This document shows positions 26,949 through 35,751 of a DNA stretch of 64,000 nt, piece by piece. Location: the NCBI RefSeq assembly GCF_001594145.1, contig NZ_LVCF01000001.1:635032-699031 (forward strand). Reading direction: 5' to 3'. A model generated the notes under the pieces. That model was not told the DNA's origin. It saw only the letters and a program-made list of their open reading frames with translations, and ran no database searches. Origin of the DNA: Branchiibius sp. NY16-3462-2. Its GTDB lineage: Bacteria; Actinomycetota; Actinomycetes; Actinomycetales; Dermatophilaceae. Each line of letters begins with the position of its first letter. Within the stretch, counting starts at the first letter, position 1. Position numbers and translations under genes: made by a program.

Positions 26949-26951
26949 ATT
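26946..26951 (+). promoter_or_regulatory. Candidate -10 hexamer TATATT, leaderless start of the reductase-rhodanese gene
   Basis: TATATT ends six bases before the ATG at 26958 and shares its first three bases with the operator. No Shine-Dalgarno sequence is present, which fits a leaderless transcript. Confidence 0.55.
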
Positions 26952-26957
26952 ACACAT

Positions 26958-28589
26958 ATGATCCCTCAACGAATCGTGATCGTCGGCGGAGTCGCCGGCG
27001 GGATGTCGGCCGCGACGCGCTTGCGCCGCTTGAGCGAGGACGCCGAGATCACCGTCCTCGAGCGCAGCGGCTATGTCTCCTTCGCCAACTGCGGCCTGCC
27101 CTACCACGTCGGGGGCGTCATCGAGCAGCGCGATGCCCTGTTGCTCCAGAGCCCTGCGGCCCTGTGGGATCGCTTCCGGCTGGACGTCCGCGTCCGCCAC
27201 GAGGCGACCGACGTCGACCCGGAGCGCCGCGTGCTCACGGTGCGCGACCTGGACCGGGGAGAAGACCTGCCACTGCCCTACGACGTCCTCGTGCTCTCGC
27301 CGGGCGCCCGGCCGGTCCGTCCCACGATCCCCGGCATCGAGCGGGCCCTGGCCCTGCGCGATATCGAGGACCTCGACACTCTCGTTGCCGCGATTCAGGG
27401 CCGCCGGACCGCGGCGGTCATCGGTGGTGGATTCATCGGGCTCGAACTCGCCGAGAACCTCACCCGCGCCGGCCTGGAGGTCAGCGTGATCGAAGCCGCC
27501 GACCAGGTCATGGCACCGCTGGATCCAGAGCTTGCCGCGATGGTCGCCGAGGAGTTGCGCACACACGGCGTCCACCTTCATCTCTCAGCGAGCGCGGCAG
27601 GGATCAGTGCCACAAGCGTCGAACTTGCCGACGGCACAACGGTTCCCGCCGATGTCACGGTGGCCGCGATCGGCGTGCGCCCCGACACCGACCTGGCCGA
27701 GAAGGCCGGGCTACGCCTCGGCGTACTCGGCGGCATCGAGGTGGACGACCAGTTGCGGACCAGCGACCCGGCGATCTTCGCCGTCGGCGACGCGGTGGAG
27801 AAGCAGCTCGCCCTCGCCGGTGCGGCGCTGGTGCCCCTGGCCGGTCCGGCCAACCGCCAGGGCCGGCTGGTTGCCGACACGATCGCGGGAGTTCCCGGCC
27901 GCGACCCCGGATTGCTTGGGACCGCCATCGTGCAGGTCTTCGACCTGCAGGTGGGCGTCACCGGGCTCAACGAGAAGACGCTGCGGCGCACCGCCACGCC
28001 GTACCGCGCGATCCACACCCACCCGATGAGCCACGCGGACTACTACCCCGGCGCCCGCCAACTCGCCCTGAAGCTCCTGGTCGATCCCGACAGCGACCTG
28101 ATCCTGGGTGCGCAGGCGGTCGGCGCGTCGGGCGTCGACAAGCGGATCGACGTGATCGCCACCGCGATCCGCGGCGGCCTGACCGCCGGCGATCTGGTGG
28201 ATCTGGACCTGAGCTATGCGCCGCAGTTCGGCTCGGCGAAGGACCCGGTCAACATGCTCGGGTACGTCGCGCGCAACCAGCGGGCGGGCACCACGCGCAC
28301 CATCCAGTGGCACGAGGTGGCCGACGCGCTCAGCACCGGTTCCGTGCTGGTCGACGTGCGGACACCACAGGAGTACGCCGCGGGCTCGATCGACGGCGCC
28401 ATCAACCTACCGCTGGACTCACTGCGCGACCTGATCGATGAAATCCCCACGGGCACAATGGTTGTCGTCTTCTGCGCGGTCGGGCAGCGCGGCCATGTGG
28501 CCAGCAGGCTCCTGAGCCAGAACGGCATCGAGGTGCGAAATCTGGACGGCGGATATCGCACCTGGAAATTCGCGCATTCCACTGCCTGA
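26958..28589 (+). CDS. CoA-disulfide/persulfide reductase with C-terminal rhodanese domain
   Basis: A 543-residue FAD/NAD(P)H-dependent enzyme. The FAD motif GGVAGGMSAA is near residues 10-19, and the NAD(P) motif GGGFIGLELAE lies in the middle. Cys45 in SFANCGLPYH matches the single redox Cys of CoA-disulfide reductases. Residues about 450-540 are a rhodanese domain with active-site Cys506 in FCAVGQR. Such fusions (CoADR-RHD, Npsr) reduce CoA persulfide or disulfide and polysulfide and release sulfide. The operator in front and the divergent cstR indicate induction by reactive sulfur. No signal peptide; cytoplasmic. Confidence 0.92.
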   Translation: MIPQRIVIVGGVAGGMSAATRLRRLSEDAEITVLERSGYVSFANCGLPYHVGGVIEQRDALLLQSPAALWDRFRLDVRVRHEATDVDPERRVLTVRDLDRGEDLPLPYDVLVLSPGARPVRPTIPGIERALALRDIEDLDTLVAAIQGRRTAAVIGGGFIGLELAENLTRAGLEVSVIEAADQVMAPLDPELAAMVAEELRTHGVHLHLSASAAGISATSVELADGTTVPADVTVAAIGVRPDTDLAEKAGLRLGVLGGIEVDDQLRTSDPAIFAVGDAVEKQLALAGAALVPLAGPANRQGRLVADTIAGVPGRDPGLLGTAIVQVFDLQVGVTGLNEKTLRRTATPYRAIHTHPMSHADYYPGARQLALKLLVDPDSDLILGAQAVGASGVDKRIDVIATAIRGGLTAGDLVDLDLSYAPQFGSAKDPVNMLGYVARNQRAGTTRTIQWHEVADALSTGSVLVDVRTPQEYAAGSIDGAINLPLDSLRDLIDEIPTGTMVVVFCAVGQRGHVASRLLSQNGIEVRNLDGGYRTWKFAHSTA

Positions 28590-28592
28590 GAT

Positions 28593-28608
28593 ATACCCCC
28601 CGGGGTAC
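28593..28608. promoter_or_regulatory. Second CsoR/CstR operator, core TACCCC-CC-GGGGTA
   Basis: A perfect 6-base inverted repeat with a 2-base centre (28594-28607), four bases after the preceding stop and 38 bases before the SQR-like ATG. It closely resembles the operator at 26933-26948, so both genes should respond to the same repressor. TACGCT at 28606-28611 could be the -10. Confidence 0.85.
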
Positions 28609-28645
28609 GCTTGAAGTGTCGATGAAGACACAGGAGATGATCGAC

Positions 28646-29848
28646 ATGCGTAAGTCAGTGGTAGTACTCGGTTCCAGTTTCGCCGGACTCACTGCGGCCC
28701 TGGCGGTGAAGCACGAACTGCACGGTGACGTCGATGTCACGGTCGTTTCACCAGGTGAGCTCTTCGTCTTCAACCCCAGCCTGATCTGGTTGCCCTTCGG
28801 CAAGCGGGACCGCGATGACATCAGCTTCAAGGTCGAACCCACGCTCACCGAGCACGGCGTCGGGTTCGAGCACCACGCCGCAACCGGGCTCGACCCGCAG
28901 GCCAGGACAGTAACCCTGGATGACGGACGGTCCCTGAGCTACGACTACCTGGTCATCGGCACCGGCTACCACAACAACCTCGATGTGGTGCCCGGCTTCC
29001 GCGAGAACACCCAGACCATCACGGCGTTGCCTGCCGCCGAGGAGACGGCGCTCGCGTGGACCAAGTTCCTGGACAACCCCGGCGACATCGTGGTCGGGGC
29101 GACGCAGGGCGCGGCCTGCTTCGGCGCGGCGTACGAGTTCCTCTTCAACGCGTCGTACCACGTGAAGAAGGCAGGGCTGAAGGATCGGGTGAAGATCACC
29201 TACGTGACCTCCGAGCCGTTCCTCGGCCACTTCGGGATCGGCGGGCTGCCGCACGGTGACCAGTTGCTCGGGATGTTCCTGAAGAAGGAGCACATCGAGC
29301 ACCGGACCAACGCCAGCGTGGACCACTTCGACGACGGCGCGGTGGTCCTCACCGACGGGGAGAAGCTGACCTACAACTTCTCGATGTTCGTGCCGCCCTT
29401 CCTCGGCCAGGAATTCTTGAAGGAACTGCCCGGCTTTGCCGACGACAAGGGCTTCATCCCGGTGCGGGACACCTATCAGCACCGCGACTATGACGACATC
29501 TACGCCGTCGGCATCGCCGCCCAGGTGCCGGTTCCCTGGCACACCCCGACGCCGGTCGGCATCCCCAAGACGGGCTTCCCCACCGAGCAGATGGCACACG
29601 TCGCCGCGAAGAACATCGCCTCACAGATCAAGGGCGAGCAGCCCACGGACACCAAGGAGTTCGCCGACATCAAGGCTCTCTGCGTGATGGACGCGGGAAA
29701 CAACGGAGTCATCATCCTCGCCGACAAGATGCTGCCGCCGCGAGAACATGGTGTCCTGATCCCCGGTCCGCAGGCGCACCTGATGAAGCTGGGCTTCGAG
29801 AAGTACTTCATGTGGAAGATGAAGGGCGGCCACGTCACGCTGCCGTGA
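28646..29848 (+). CDS. Sulfide:quinone oxidoreductase-like flavoprotein
   Basis: A 400-residue flavoprotein. The FAD motif GSSFAGLTAA is at 9-18. Cys158 (GAACFGAAYEF) and Cys346 (KALCVMDAG) lie where SQR enzymes have their two redox cysteines (Cys156 and Cys347 in Aquifex aeolicus). The family C-terminus with a membrane-touching LMKLGFEKYFMW helix is present. It would oxidise sulfide to polysulfide or persulfide and pass electrons to quinone at the membrane. The ATG at 28646 has AGGAG nine bases upstream; the in-frame GTG at 28616 and ATG at 28622 have none. It has its own CstR-type operator. Confidence 0.87.
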   Translation: MRKSVVVLGSSFAGLTAALAVKHELHGDVDVTVVSPGELFVFNPSLIWLPFGKRDRDDISFKVEPTLTEHGVGFEHHAATGLDPQARTVTLDDGRSLSYDYLVIGTGYHNNLDVVPGFRENTQTITALPAAEETALAWTKFLDNPGDIVVGATQGAACFGAAYEFLFNASYHVKKAGLKDRVKITYVTSEPFLGHFGIGGLPHGDQLLGMFLKKEHIEHRTNASVDHFDDGAVVLTDGEKLTYNFSMFVPPFLGQEFLKELPGFADDKGFIPVRDTYQHRDYDDIYAVGIAAQVPVPWHTPTPVGIPKTGFPTEQMAHVAAKNIASQIKGEQPTDTKEFADIKALCVMDAGNNGVIILADKMLPPREHGVLIPGPQAHLMKLGFEKYFMWKMKGGHVTLP

Positions 29849-29869
29849 CCGCCATGACAGGCTGAGGGT

Positions 29870-30271
29870 ATGGCTATTCGTGGTCGTATTCCCCGTGGCT
29901 GGCTGGGCGTCGTGCTCGATGCGCCCGACGCCCGGTCCCTGGCGCACTTCTACTCCGATCTGCTCGGCTGGCCACTGGCTGACGACGAACCGGACTGGTG
30001 CACCATCCAGATGCCGGATCTGCCGGTCAACCTCGCCTTCCAGACCGAGAAGGCGTACGTCGTGCCGACCTGGCCGTCGGAGGCCACCCACCAGCAGATG
30101 CAGTTGCATCTGGATCTGGAGGTGGACGACCTGGCCGGCGCGGTCGAGGACGCTCTTGCCCTGGGTGCCCGCGAGGCAGAGTTCCAGCCGCAGCACAACG
30201 TGCGCGTCATGCTCGACCCGGCCGGTCACCCGTTCTGCCTCTACGACAACGACCTGCCTGAGCCTTCGTGA
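29870..30271 (+). CDS. VOC family (glyoxalase/bleomycin-resistance fold) protein
   Basis: A 133-residue protein with two beta-alpha-beta-beta-beta units: GVVLDAPDARSLAHFYSDLLGWPL at the start and HLDLEVDDL plus DPAGHPFCLY in the second half. The usual metal residues are only partly present, so no reaction is assigned. CAGGCT ends six bases before the ATG, a possible leaderless start. It overlaps the next gene by GTGA. Confidence 0.85.
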   Translation: MAIRGRIPRGWLGVVLDAPDARSLAHFYSDLLGWPLADDEPDWCTIQMPDLPVNLAFQTEKAYVVPTWPSEATHQQMQLHLDLEVDDLAGAVEDALALGAREAEFQPQHNVRVMLDPAGHPFCLYDNDLPEPS

Positions 30272-31086
30272 CCGCCCTTGACCTGCCCGAGCACGCCGAC
30301 GTGCGGCTGGTGGCCGCCGACATGGACGGCACCCTGCTCGACGGTGACGGCGCCGTGCCCTCCGGGTTGTGGCCGCTCCTGGACGAAATGCGCTCTCGCG
30401 GAATCGTGTTCGCTCCCGCGAGCGGCCGGCAGTACGCCACGCTCGAACGCACCTTTGCCGACCACGCGCAGGGCATGGTGTTCATCGCCGAGAACGGCAC
30501 GTACGTCGTGCGCGACGGCGCCGAGATCAGTTCCGACACGCTCGAGCCGGGCGTCGTCGCGTCCATCGTCGAAACAATGCGAACCCGCACCGACCTGGAC
30601 GTGGGCGTGGTCGTGTGCGGCAAGCGATCGGCGTACGTCGAGCGGGACGATCCGGTGTTCCGCGCCGAAGCGGACAAGTACTACGCACGCCTGCAGGTGC
30701 TGCCGGACGTCCTGGACTACGACGACGAGGTGTTGAAGGTCGCGGTCTACGACTTCGAGTCGTCCGCGACCGGCGCCGGGCCGGCGCTGGAAGGGTTCGC
30801 GCAGACCCACCAGGTGGTCGTCTCCGGGCACCACTGGGTGGACGTGATGAACCGTGGGGTCGATAAAGGCACCGCACTGCAGCGGCTGCAGCAGGCGCTG
30901 GGGGTGACCCGGGAGCAGACGGTCGCCTTCGGGGACTACCTCAACGACAAGGAACTGTTGGAGGCCGCGGGGATGTCGTTCGCGATGGCCAACGCGCATC
31001 CGGACATCACGGCGGTCGCGCGTTACCAGGCGCCCGCCAACACCGACGACGGCGTCGTACGCGTACTGCGCGCCTTGTTGGGTTAG
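30268..31086 (+). CDS. Cof-type HAD-superfamily phosphatase
   Basis: A 272-residue HAD hydrolase. Motif I is DMDGTLL with Asp18 and Asp20. The IIB cap lies in the middle. Motif III is a Lys in DKGTALQ, and motif IV is FGDYLNDKELL. Relatives dephosphorylate sugar phosphates, flavin or pyridoxal phosphate; the substrate here is unknown. The GTG overlaps the VOC gene stop as GTGA. Confidence 0.9.
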   Translation: MTALDLPEHADVRLVAADMDGTLLDGDGAVPSGLWPLLDEMRSRGIVFAPASGRQYATLERTFADHAQGMVFIAENGTYVVRDGAEISSDTLEPGVVASIVETMRTRTDLDVGVVVCGKRSAYVERDDPVFRAEADKYYARLQVLPDVLDYDDEVLKVAVYDFESSATGAGPALEGFAQTHQVVVSGHHWVDVMNRGVDKGTALQRLQQALGVTREQTVAFGDYLNDKELLEAAGMSFAMANAHPDITAVARYQAPANTDDGVVRVLRALLG

Positions 31087-31158
31087 TCACAGCAACACCC
31101 CCTCGGATACGTTCCGAGAGCCGTTGTGGAGGGCGCGGCGACGTGTTTGCGTTGGACC

Positions 31159-32352
31159 ATGGCCGATCTGACGCACTTCGACTATCTGATCATCGGTGGC
31201 GGGATGTCGGCAGACACCGCCGCCCGCGGTATCCGCGAACTCGACGAGAACGGGACGATCGGCATCCTCAGCGAGGACGTCGACGAGCCGTACACCCGAC
31301 CCGCGCTGAGCAAGAAGCTGTGGACCGACCCCGAATTCACCTGGGACCAGGTGCCGCTCGGCACCGCTGACGCGACCGGGGCACAGATCCGGCTGCAGTG
31401 CTCGGTGAGTGCCATCCGCCCCGCGGAGCACGAGGTCGACACGACGACCGGCGAGACCATCGGCTATGGCAAGTTGCTGATCGCGACCGGTGGCGCACCC
31501 CGGTTGCTGCCCGTGGCCGCCGGGCCGAAGGTGTTGCCGTTCCGATCGGCACAGGACTACCGCGATCTGCGGTCGCTGGCCGATGAGCACGGCAGGATCG
31601 CCGTGGTCGGCGGTGGATTCATCGGGACGGAGCTGGCGGCGGCACTGGTGCAGAACGGCGTCGAGACCGTCCTCATCCACGACGGTTCGGTCGTCGGTGG
31701 CAACGTCTTCCCGCCCGACCTCGCTAAGCACTTCGAGCAGCTGTTCATCGACGCAGGGGTCGAAATCGTCAGCGGCACAAGGGTTGCCGGTGGTGAGGTG
31801 ACCGACGACGGGGTGCGCCTCGATCTGGCGGACGGAGATCCGGTGACGGTCGACGCCGTCGTGAGCGGCCTGGGCATCACCCCCGTGGTGGCGCTGGTCG
31901 AGACCGCCGGGATCACCGTCGATGACGGGATCGTGGTCGACGAACAACTGCGGACCTCCGCCGAGGACGTATGGGCCTGCGGCGATGTGGCCAACTATCC
32001 GGACCGGATCCTGGGACAGCGACGCGTCGAGCACGTGGACAACGCCGAGCAGATGGGCACAGCGGCCGGTCGCAACCTGGCCGGCGCCGGTCAGCCCTAC
32101 GCGCACACGCCGTCCTACTACTCCGATGTCTTCACCGCCAGCTACGAAGCGGTCGGCCGGCTCGATGGTTCCCTGGAGGTCGTGGAGGACTGGCAGGAAC
32201 CGTTCGACACCGGCGTCGTGTACTACCTGGACGACGGCAAACCCGTCGGCGTCCTTCTCTGGAACGTCTGGGACTCCACCGATGCCGCCCGCGAGGTGCT
32301 CGCCAACGCCGACACCCTCTCCCGCGACGACCTGATCGGCAGGATCCGCTGA
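31159..32352 (+). CDS. FAD-dependent ferredoxin-reductase-like oxidoreductase
   Basis: A 397-residue flavoprotein of the rubredoxin/ferredoxin reductase and AIF group. The FAD motif GGGMSADTAARGIRE is at 13-27, the NAD motif GGGFIGTELAAAL lies near 154, and the second FAD motif WACGDVAN follows. The C-terminal domain is reductase-like. The ATG at 31159 matches the family start; the frame is open upstream to 31126 without support. It overlaps the GH15 gene by four bases, an unusual pairing for a reductase. The electron acceptor is unknown. Confidence 0.88.
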   Translation: MADLTHFDYLIIGGGMSADTAARGIRELDENGTIGILSEDVDEPYTRPALSKKLWTDPEFTWDQVPLGTADATGAQIRLQCSVSAIRPAEHEVDTTTGETIGYGKLLIATGGAPRLLPVAAGPKVLPFRSAQDYRDLRSLADEHGRIAVVGGGFIGTELAAALVQNGVETVLIHDGSVVGGNVFPPDLAKHFEQLFIDAGVEIVSGTRVAGGEVTDDGVRLDLADGDPVTVDAVVSGLGITPVVALVETAGITVDDGIVVDEQLRTSAEDVWACGDVANYPDRILGQRRVEHVDNAEQMGTAAGRNLAGAGQPYAHTPSYYSDVFTASYEAVGRLDGSLEVVEDWQEPFDTGVVYYLDDGKPVGVLLWNVWDSTDAAREVLANADTLSRDDLIGRIR

Positions 32353-34145
32353 GCGCCTACCGGCCGATCGAGTCCTACGCCCCCATCGGGGATGGACGCA
32401 CAGTCGCCCTCATCGGCACTGACGGCCAGATCGACTGGCTCCCGTTGCCGGGATTGGCCGCCCGGCCGATCTTCTCCCGGCTGCTCGATCCCGACACCGG
32501 TGGTTGCCTCGAGTTACGACCGGTGGAGGACTTCGAGAGCACCCGGCGCTACCTGGAGGGCACCAACGTCCTGGAGACCACCTTTCGTACGCCGTCCGGT
32601 TCCGTGCGCGTCACCGACGCCATGGTCTCCGGGATCGCCGGGCGGTTGCCGTGGGCGCAGTTGTCGCGCCGTATCGAGGGTGACACGGGACAGGTGGCGA
32701 TGCGCTGGACGGTGCAGCCCGGCACGTCGTGGGGGACCGCCTCCCCCTGGATCGAACACACCGACGGTCATCAGGTGATGCGGTGTGCCGACGTGACCCT
32801 CGCGGTGGTCGGCGACGAGCACGGACCGGCCGACCCGATCTATGACGCGCCTGACGGGCCGATCCTGCACGGTGAATTCGTCACCGAGGCAGGCAGCCGC
32901 CATGGGCTCGCCCTGGTCGCGACCGAGGCCGAACCGGTGCACCTGCCCGACCCGAGGCTGATCAGCGACGGGATCGATCGGACCATCGCCAACTGGCAGG
33001 ATTGGTCCAAGGTCTTCAGCTACGACGGACCGTGGGCCGATCAGGTGCAGCGCAGTGCCCTCGCCCTGAAGCTGCTGATCTACAGCCCGACCGGTGCGAT
33101 CGCTGCCGCCGCGACCTCGTCGCTGCCGGAAAGCCCTGCAGGAGAGAAGAACTGGGACTACCGGTTCGCCTGGGTGCGCGACCTGGCCTACACCGCCCAC
33201 GCCCTGACCCGGTTCGGGTTGCGCGAGGAGACGCACGCCGCGTTGTCCTGGCTGCTGCGCACCATCCGGGAGGGCGGTGACCGGATGCACGTCATGTACA
33301 CCCTGGACGGCGGACCGGTCCCGCAACCACGCGAGTTCGACGTACCCGGGTGGCGGGGCATCGGCCCGGTCGTGCACGGCAACCCCGCGCAGGACCAGCT
33401 GCAACTGGGCGCGTACGGCGACCTGTTCGCGATCTGCCGCACGTACGTCGAGGCGGGAAACCTGTTGGACCTGAAGACCGGTCGGCTGCTGGCCAAGATC
33501 GCCGACACCGTGGCGGACCTGTGGCGGCGACCGGACTCGGGGATCTGGGAGTTGCCGGAGCTGCGGCACTACACCTGCTCGAAGATGAGCTGCTGGAAGG
33601 CGTTGGAGGATGCTGCGGCGTTGTCCGCGGCCGGAGCCATCCCCGGGCACGGTGCGCGCTGGCAGACCGAGCGGGATCGTATCCGCGACTGGGTCGAAAA
33701 GCATTGCTGGTCGGATGAACTCGGGTCATACGTGGCATTCGCCGATGGCACCGATCTGGACGCGTCGGTCCTTCTGCACGCTCCGACCGGCTTCGACCGT
33801 GGTGAGCGGATGTCGCGCACCATCGACGCCGTGACCAAGCACCTCGGCTCTAACGGGTTGATCTACCGCTACTCCGGCATGCAACAGGAGGAGAAGACCT
33901 TCGTGGCCTGCGCGTTCTGGCGGGCACAAGCACTGGCCTGCGTCGGTCGCCACCAGGAGGCCGTCGACCAGATCGACCGGCTCGTCACGGCGGCGAACGA
34001 CGTGGGCATCTACGCCGAGATGATCGACCCCGACGACGGATCGGCCTGGGGGAACACGCCCCAGGCGCTCAGTCATCTGGGCTTGATCAACGCCGTACTC
34101 ACCATCGCCGAACTCGTCCCCGACGAGATCCTCGGCAGCCGCTGA
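32349..34145 (+). CDS. Glycoside hydrolase family 15 protein (glucoamylase/trehalase type)
   Basis: A 598-residue protein. It has the GH15 N-terminal beta-domain start YRPIESYAPIGDGRTVALIG. The (alpha/alpha)6 barrel contains NWDYRFAWVRD and SKMSCWKALEDA, as in actinobacterial GH15 trehalases and glucoamylases. No ATG, GTG or TTG lies where the family begins. The best start is CTG at 32349, which overlaps the previous stop as CTGA with GGCAGGA just upstream; the next TTG would remove conserved residues. Trehalose or an alpha-glucan is the likely substrate. There is no signal peptide. Confidence 0.87.
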   Translation: MSAYRPIESYAPIGDGRTVALIGTDGQIDWLPLPGLAARPIFSRLLDPDTGGCLELRPVEDFESTRRYLEGTNVLETTFRTPSGSVRVTDAMVSGIAGRLPWAQLSRRIEGDTGQVAMRWTVQPGTSWGTASPWIEHTDGHQVMRCADVTLAVVGDEHGPADPIYDAPDGPILHGEFVTEAGSRHGLALVATEAEPVHLPDPRLISDGIDRTIANWQDWSKVFSYDGPWADQVQRSALALKLLIYSPTGAIAAAATSSLPESPAGEKNWDYRFAWVRDLAYTAHALTRFGLREETHAALSWLLRTIREGGDRMHVMYTLDGGPVPQPREFDVPGWRGIGPVVHGNPAQDQLQLGAYGDLFAICRTYVEAGNLLDLKTGRLLAKIADTVADLWRRPDSGIWELPELRHYTCSKMSCWKALEDAAALSAAGAIPGHGARWQTERDRIRDWVEKHCWSDELGSYVAFADGTDLDASVLLHAPTGFDRGERMSRTIDAVTKHLGSNGLIYRYSGMQQEEKTFVACAFWRAQALACVGRHQEAVDQIDRLVTAANDVGIYAEMIDPDDGSAWGNTPQALSHLGLINAVLTIAELVPDEILGSR

Positions 34146-34169
34146 ACCACTCACCCCGGAAGGAAACTC

Positions 34170-35066
34170 ATGCCCCGCGATCAGTACACCCTCACCGACC
34201 CGACCACCCTCTACGAAGCCAACGAGCCGGAGGCGCAGAAGCTGGATGGTCCCGGTACCGACGCCGAGATGACCCCGGCGGCCGACCTGGGTGAGGAGAC
34301 CTACCGCGGCACCGGCCGGCTCAAGGGGCGCAAGGCGCTGATCACCGGTGGTGACTCCGGGATCGGCGCGGCCACGGCCATCGCCTTCGCCCGCGAAGGC
34401 GCCGACGTCGCGATCAGCTACCTACCCGAGGAAGAGGAGGACGCCCAGCGGATCGCCGGCCTCATCACGGACGCCGGCGTCTCGGCGTACACCTTCCCCG
34501 GCGACCTGACCGACGCCGCGTTCTGCAAGTCGTTGGTCGCCGACGCCGTCGAGGCGCTGGGCGGGCTGGACATTCTGGTCAACAATGCCGGCAAGCAGCA
34601 GTTCAACGAGGACCTGACCACGCTGACCGACGAGCAGTTCGACGCCACGTTCAAGACGAACGTCTACGCGCTGTTCTACATCACCAAGGCGGCGCTGCCG
34701 CACCTCAAGCCCGGGTCGACGATCATCAATTCGACCTCGGTGCAGGCCTATTCGCCGGCCGCGATCCTGGTCGACTACGCGTCCACAAAGGCGACAATCA
34801 ACACCTTCACCAAGGCGTTGGCCCAGCAGCTGGCGCCCAAGGGCATCCGGGTGAACGCGGTCGCGCCGGGCCCGGTGTGGACGCCGTTGCAGCCGGCCGG
34901 TGGCCAGCCGCAGGAGAAGCTGAAGGACTTCGGCGACGAGTCGCCGATCGGCCGCGCCGGGCAGCCCGCGGAGTTGGCGCCGGCGTACGTGTTCCTGGCC
35001 TCCCCCGAGTCCAGCTACGTGGCCGGCGAGACGCTGAACGTGAACGGTGGGATGCCGACTCCCTGA
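34170..35066 (+). CDS. Short-chain dehydrogenase/reductase (general-stress type)
   Basis: A 298-residue SDR with the about 45-residue N-terminal extension typical of YdaD/YhdF-like stress SDRs. The cofactor motif TGGDSGIG is at 59-66, NNAG at 138-141, Ser188 or Ser190 and Tyr203-x3-Lys207 form the active site, and the C-terminus ends LNVNGGMPTP. GGAAGGAAA lies upstream of the ATG. It is probably cotranscribed with GH15. It is a clear paralogue of the SDR at 35752. The substrate is unknown. Confidence 0.9.
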   Translation: MPRDQYTLTDPTTLYEANEPEAQKLDGPGTDAEMTPAADLGEETYRGTGRLKGRKALITGGDSGIGAATAIAFAREGADVAISYLPEEEEDAQRIAGLITDAGVSAYTFPGDLTDAAFCKSLVADAVEALGGLDILVNNAGKQQFNEDLTTLTDEQFDATFKTNVYALFYITKAALPHLKPGSTIINSTSVQAYSPAAILVDYASTKATINTFTKALAQQLAPKGIRVNAVAPGPVWTPLQPAGGQPQEKLKDFGDESPIGRAGQPAELAPAYVFLASPESSYVAGETLNVNGGMPTP

Positions 35067-35085
35067 TTTCCTGCTCAACGTACGA

Positions 35086-35118
35086 CGCCCGCCCGGTCCA
35101 CGGACCGGGCGGGCGTTT
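35086..35118. terminator. Intrinsic terminator after the SDR gene, shared with dps
   Basis: A GC-rich hairpin with 14-base arms (CGCCCGCCCGGTCC and its complement) and a tiny centre, followed by TTT on the plus strand. It lies between convergent genes and can stop both. Confidence 0.85.
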
Positions 35119-35131
35119 CGTGCGGGCTGGT

Positions 35132-35674
35132 TCAGCTCTTGGGCATGCGGTTCTCTGCCGAGACCATCCAGGACAGCTGCTCCAGTCGCTCCAGGATGGA
35201 GTGCAGGATGTCCGCGGTCGTCGGGTCCTCGTCATCGACCTCGTCGTGCACCTCACGGCAGGTGTGCACCACGTCGTCGATGCGCTCGGTCATCAGGTCG
35301 ATGACGTCCTTGGTCAGCACCTCACCCTGCGGGAACTCGGGCAACGTCGTGGACTGGGCCACCACGTCGCTGCGACCGTCGGGCAGCGCGTGCAGTGCGC
35401 GCATCCGCTCGGCGACGGTGTCACCGAACTCCCTTGCGGCGTCGATGATCTCGTCGAGCTGGAGGTGGGTGTCACGGAAGTTGGTTCCGACGACGTTCCA
35501 GTGCGCCTGCTTGCCCTGCAGCGACAACTCGATCAGGTCCACCAGGACCTTCTGCATGTTCTTGGTCAAGGATGCCGACGCGGTGAAACCGGACTCGGCG
35601 TTCTCTTCCTTGGTCCGCTTCGCGCCCACCCCACCGGGGGCCTTGCGGTTGTTCGTCTTTTCGATAGTGGCCAT
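35132..35674 (-). CDS. dps: Dps/ferritin-like DNA-protection protein
   Basis: A 180-residue protein forming a 12-subunit iron-storage cage. The inter-subunit ferroxidase ligands are present: His58 (KQAHWNVVG), His70, Asp74 and Asp78 (THLQLDEIIDAARE). The N-terminal 28 residues are Lys/Asn-rich, a possible DNA-binding tail. A -10-like TACCGT lies exactly six bases before the ATG, so it is probably leaderless. It is convergent with one SDR and divergent from the second. Confidence 0.94.
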   Translation of the reverse strand: MATIEKTNNRKAPGGVGAKRTKEENAESGFTASASLTKNMQKVLVDLIELSLQGKQAHWNVVGTNFRDTHLQLDEIIDAAREFGDTVAERMRALHALPDGRSDVVAQSTTLPEFPQGEVLTKDVIDLMTERIDDVVHTCREVHDEVDDEDPTTADILHSILERLEQLSWMVSAENRMPKS

Positions 35675-35680
35675 GCTTCG

Positions 35681-35686
35681 ACGGTA
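35681..35686 (-). promoter_or_regulatory. Candidate -10 hexamer TACCGT for dps
   Basis: On the minus strand TACCGT ends six bases before the dps ATG, with no ribosome-binding site between. Confidence 0.5.
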
Positions 35687-35739
35687 ACAACTCCCACCCG
35701 ATGGGCTACACCAGCACGGGTGTGGGGGTCTGTGCGCTC

Positions 35740-35745
35740 TAGCGT
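35740..35745 (+). promoter_or_regulatory. Candidate -10 hexamer TAGCGT for the second SDR operon
   Basis: TAGCGT ends six bases before the GTG at 35752, in the 77-base region divergent from dps. Confidence 0.5.
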
Positions 35746-35751
35746 GGGGAC

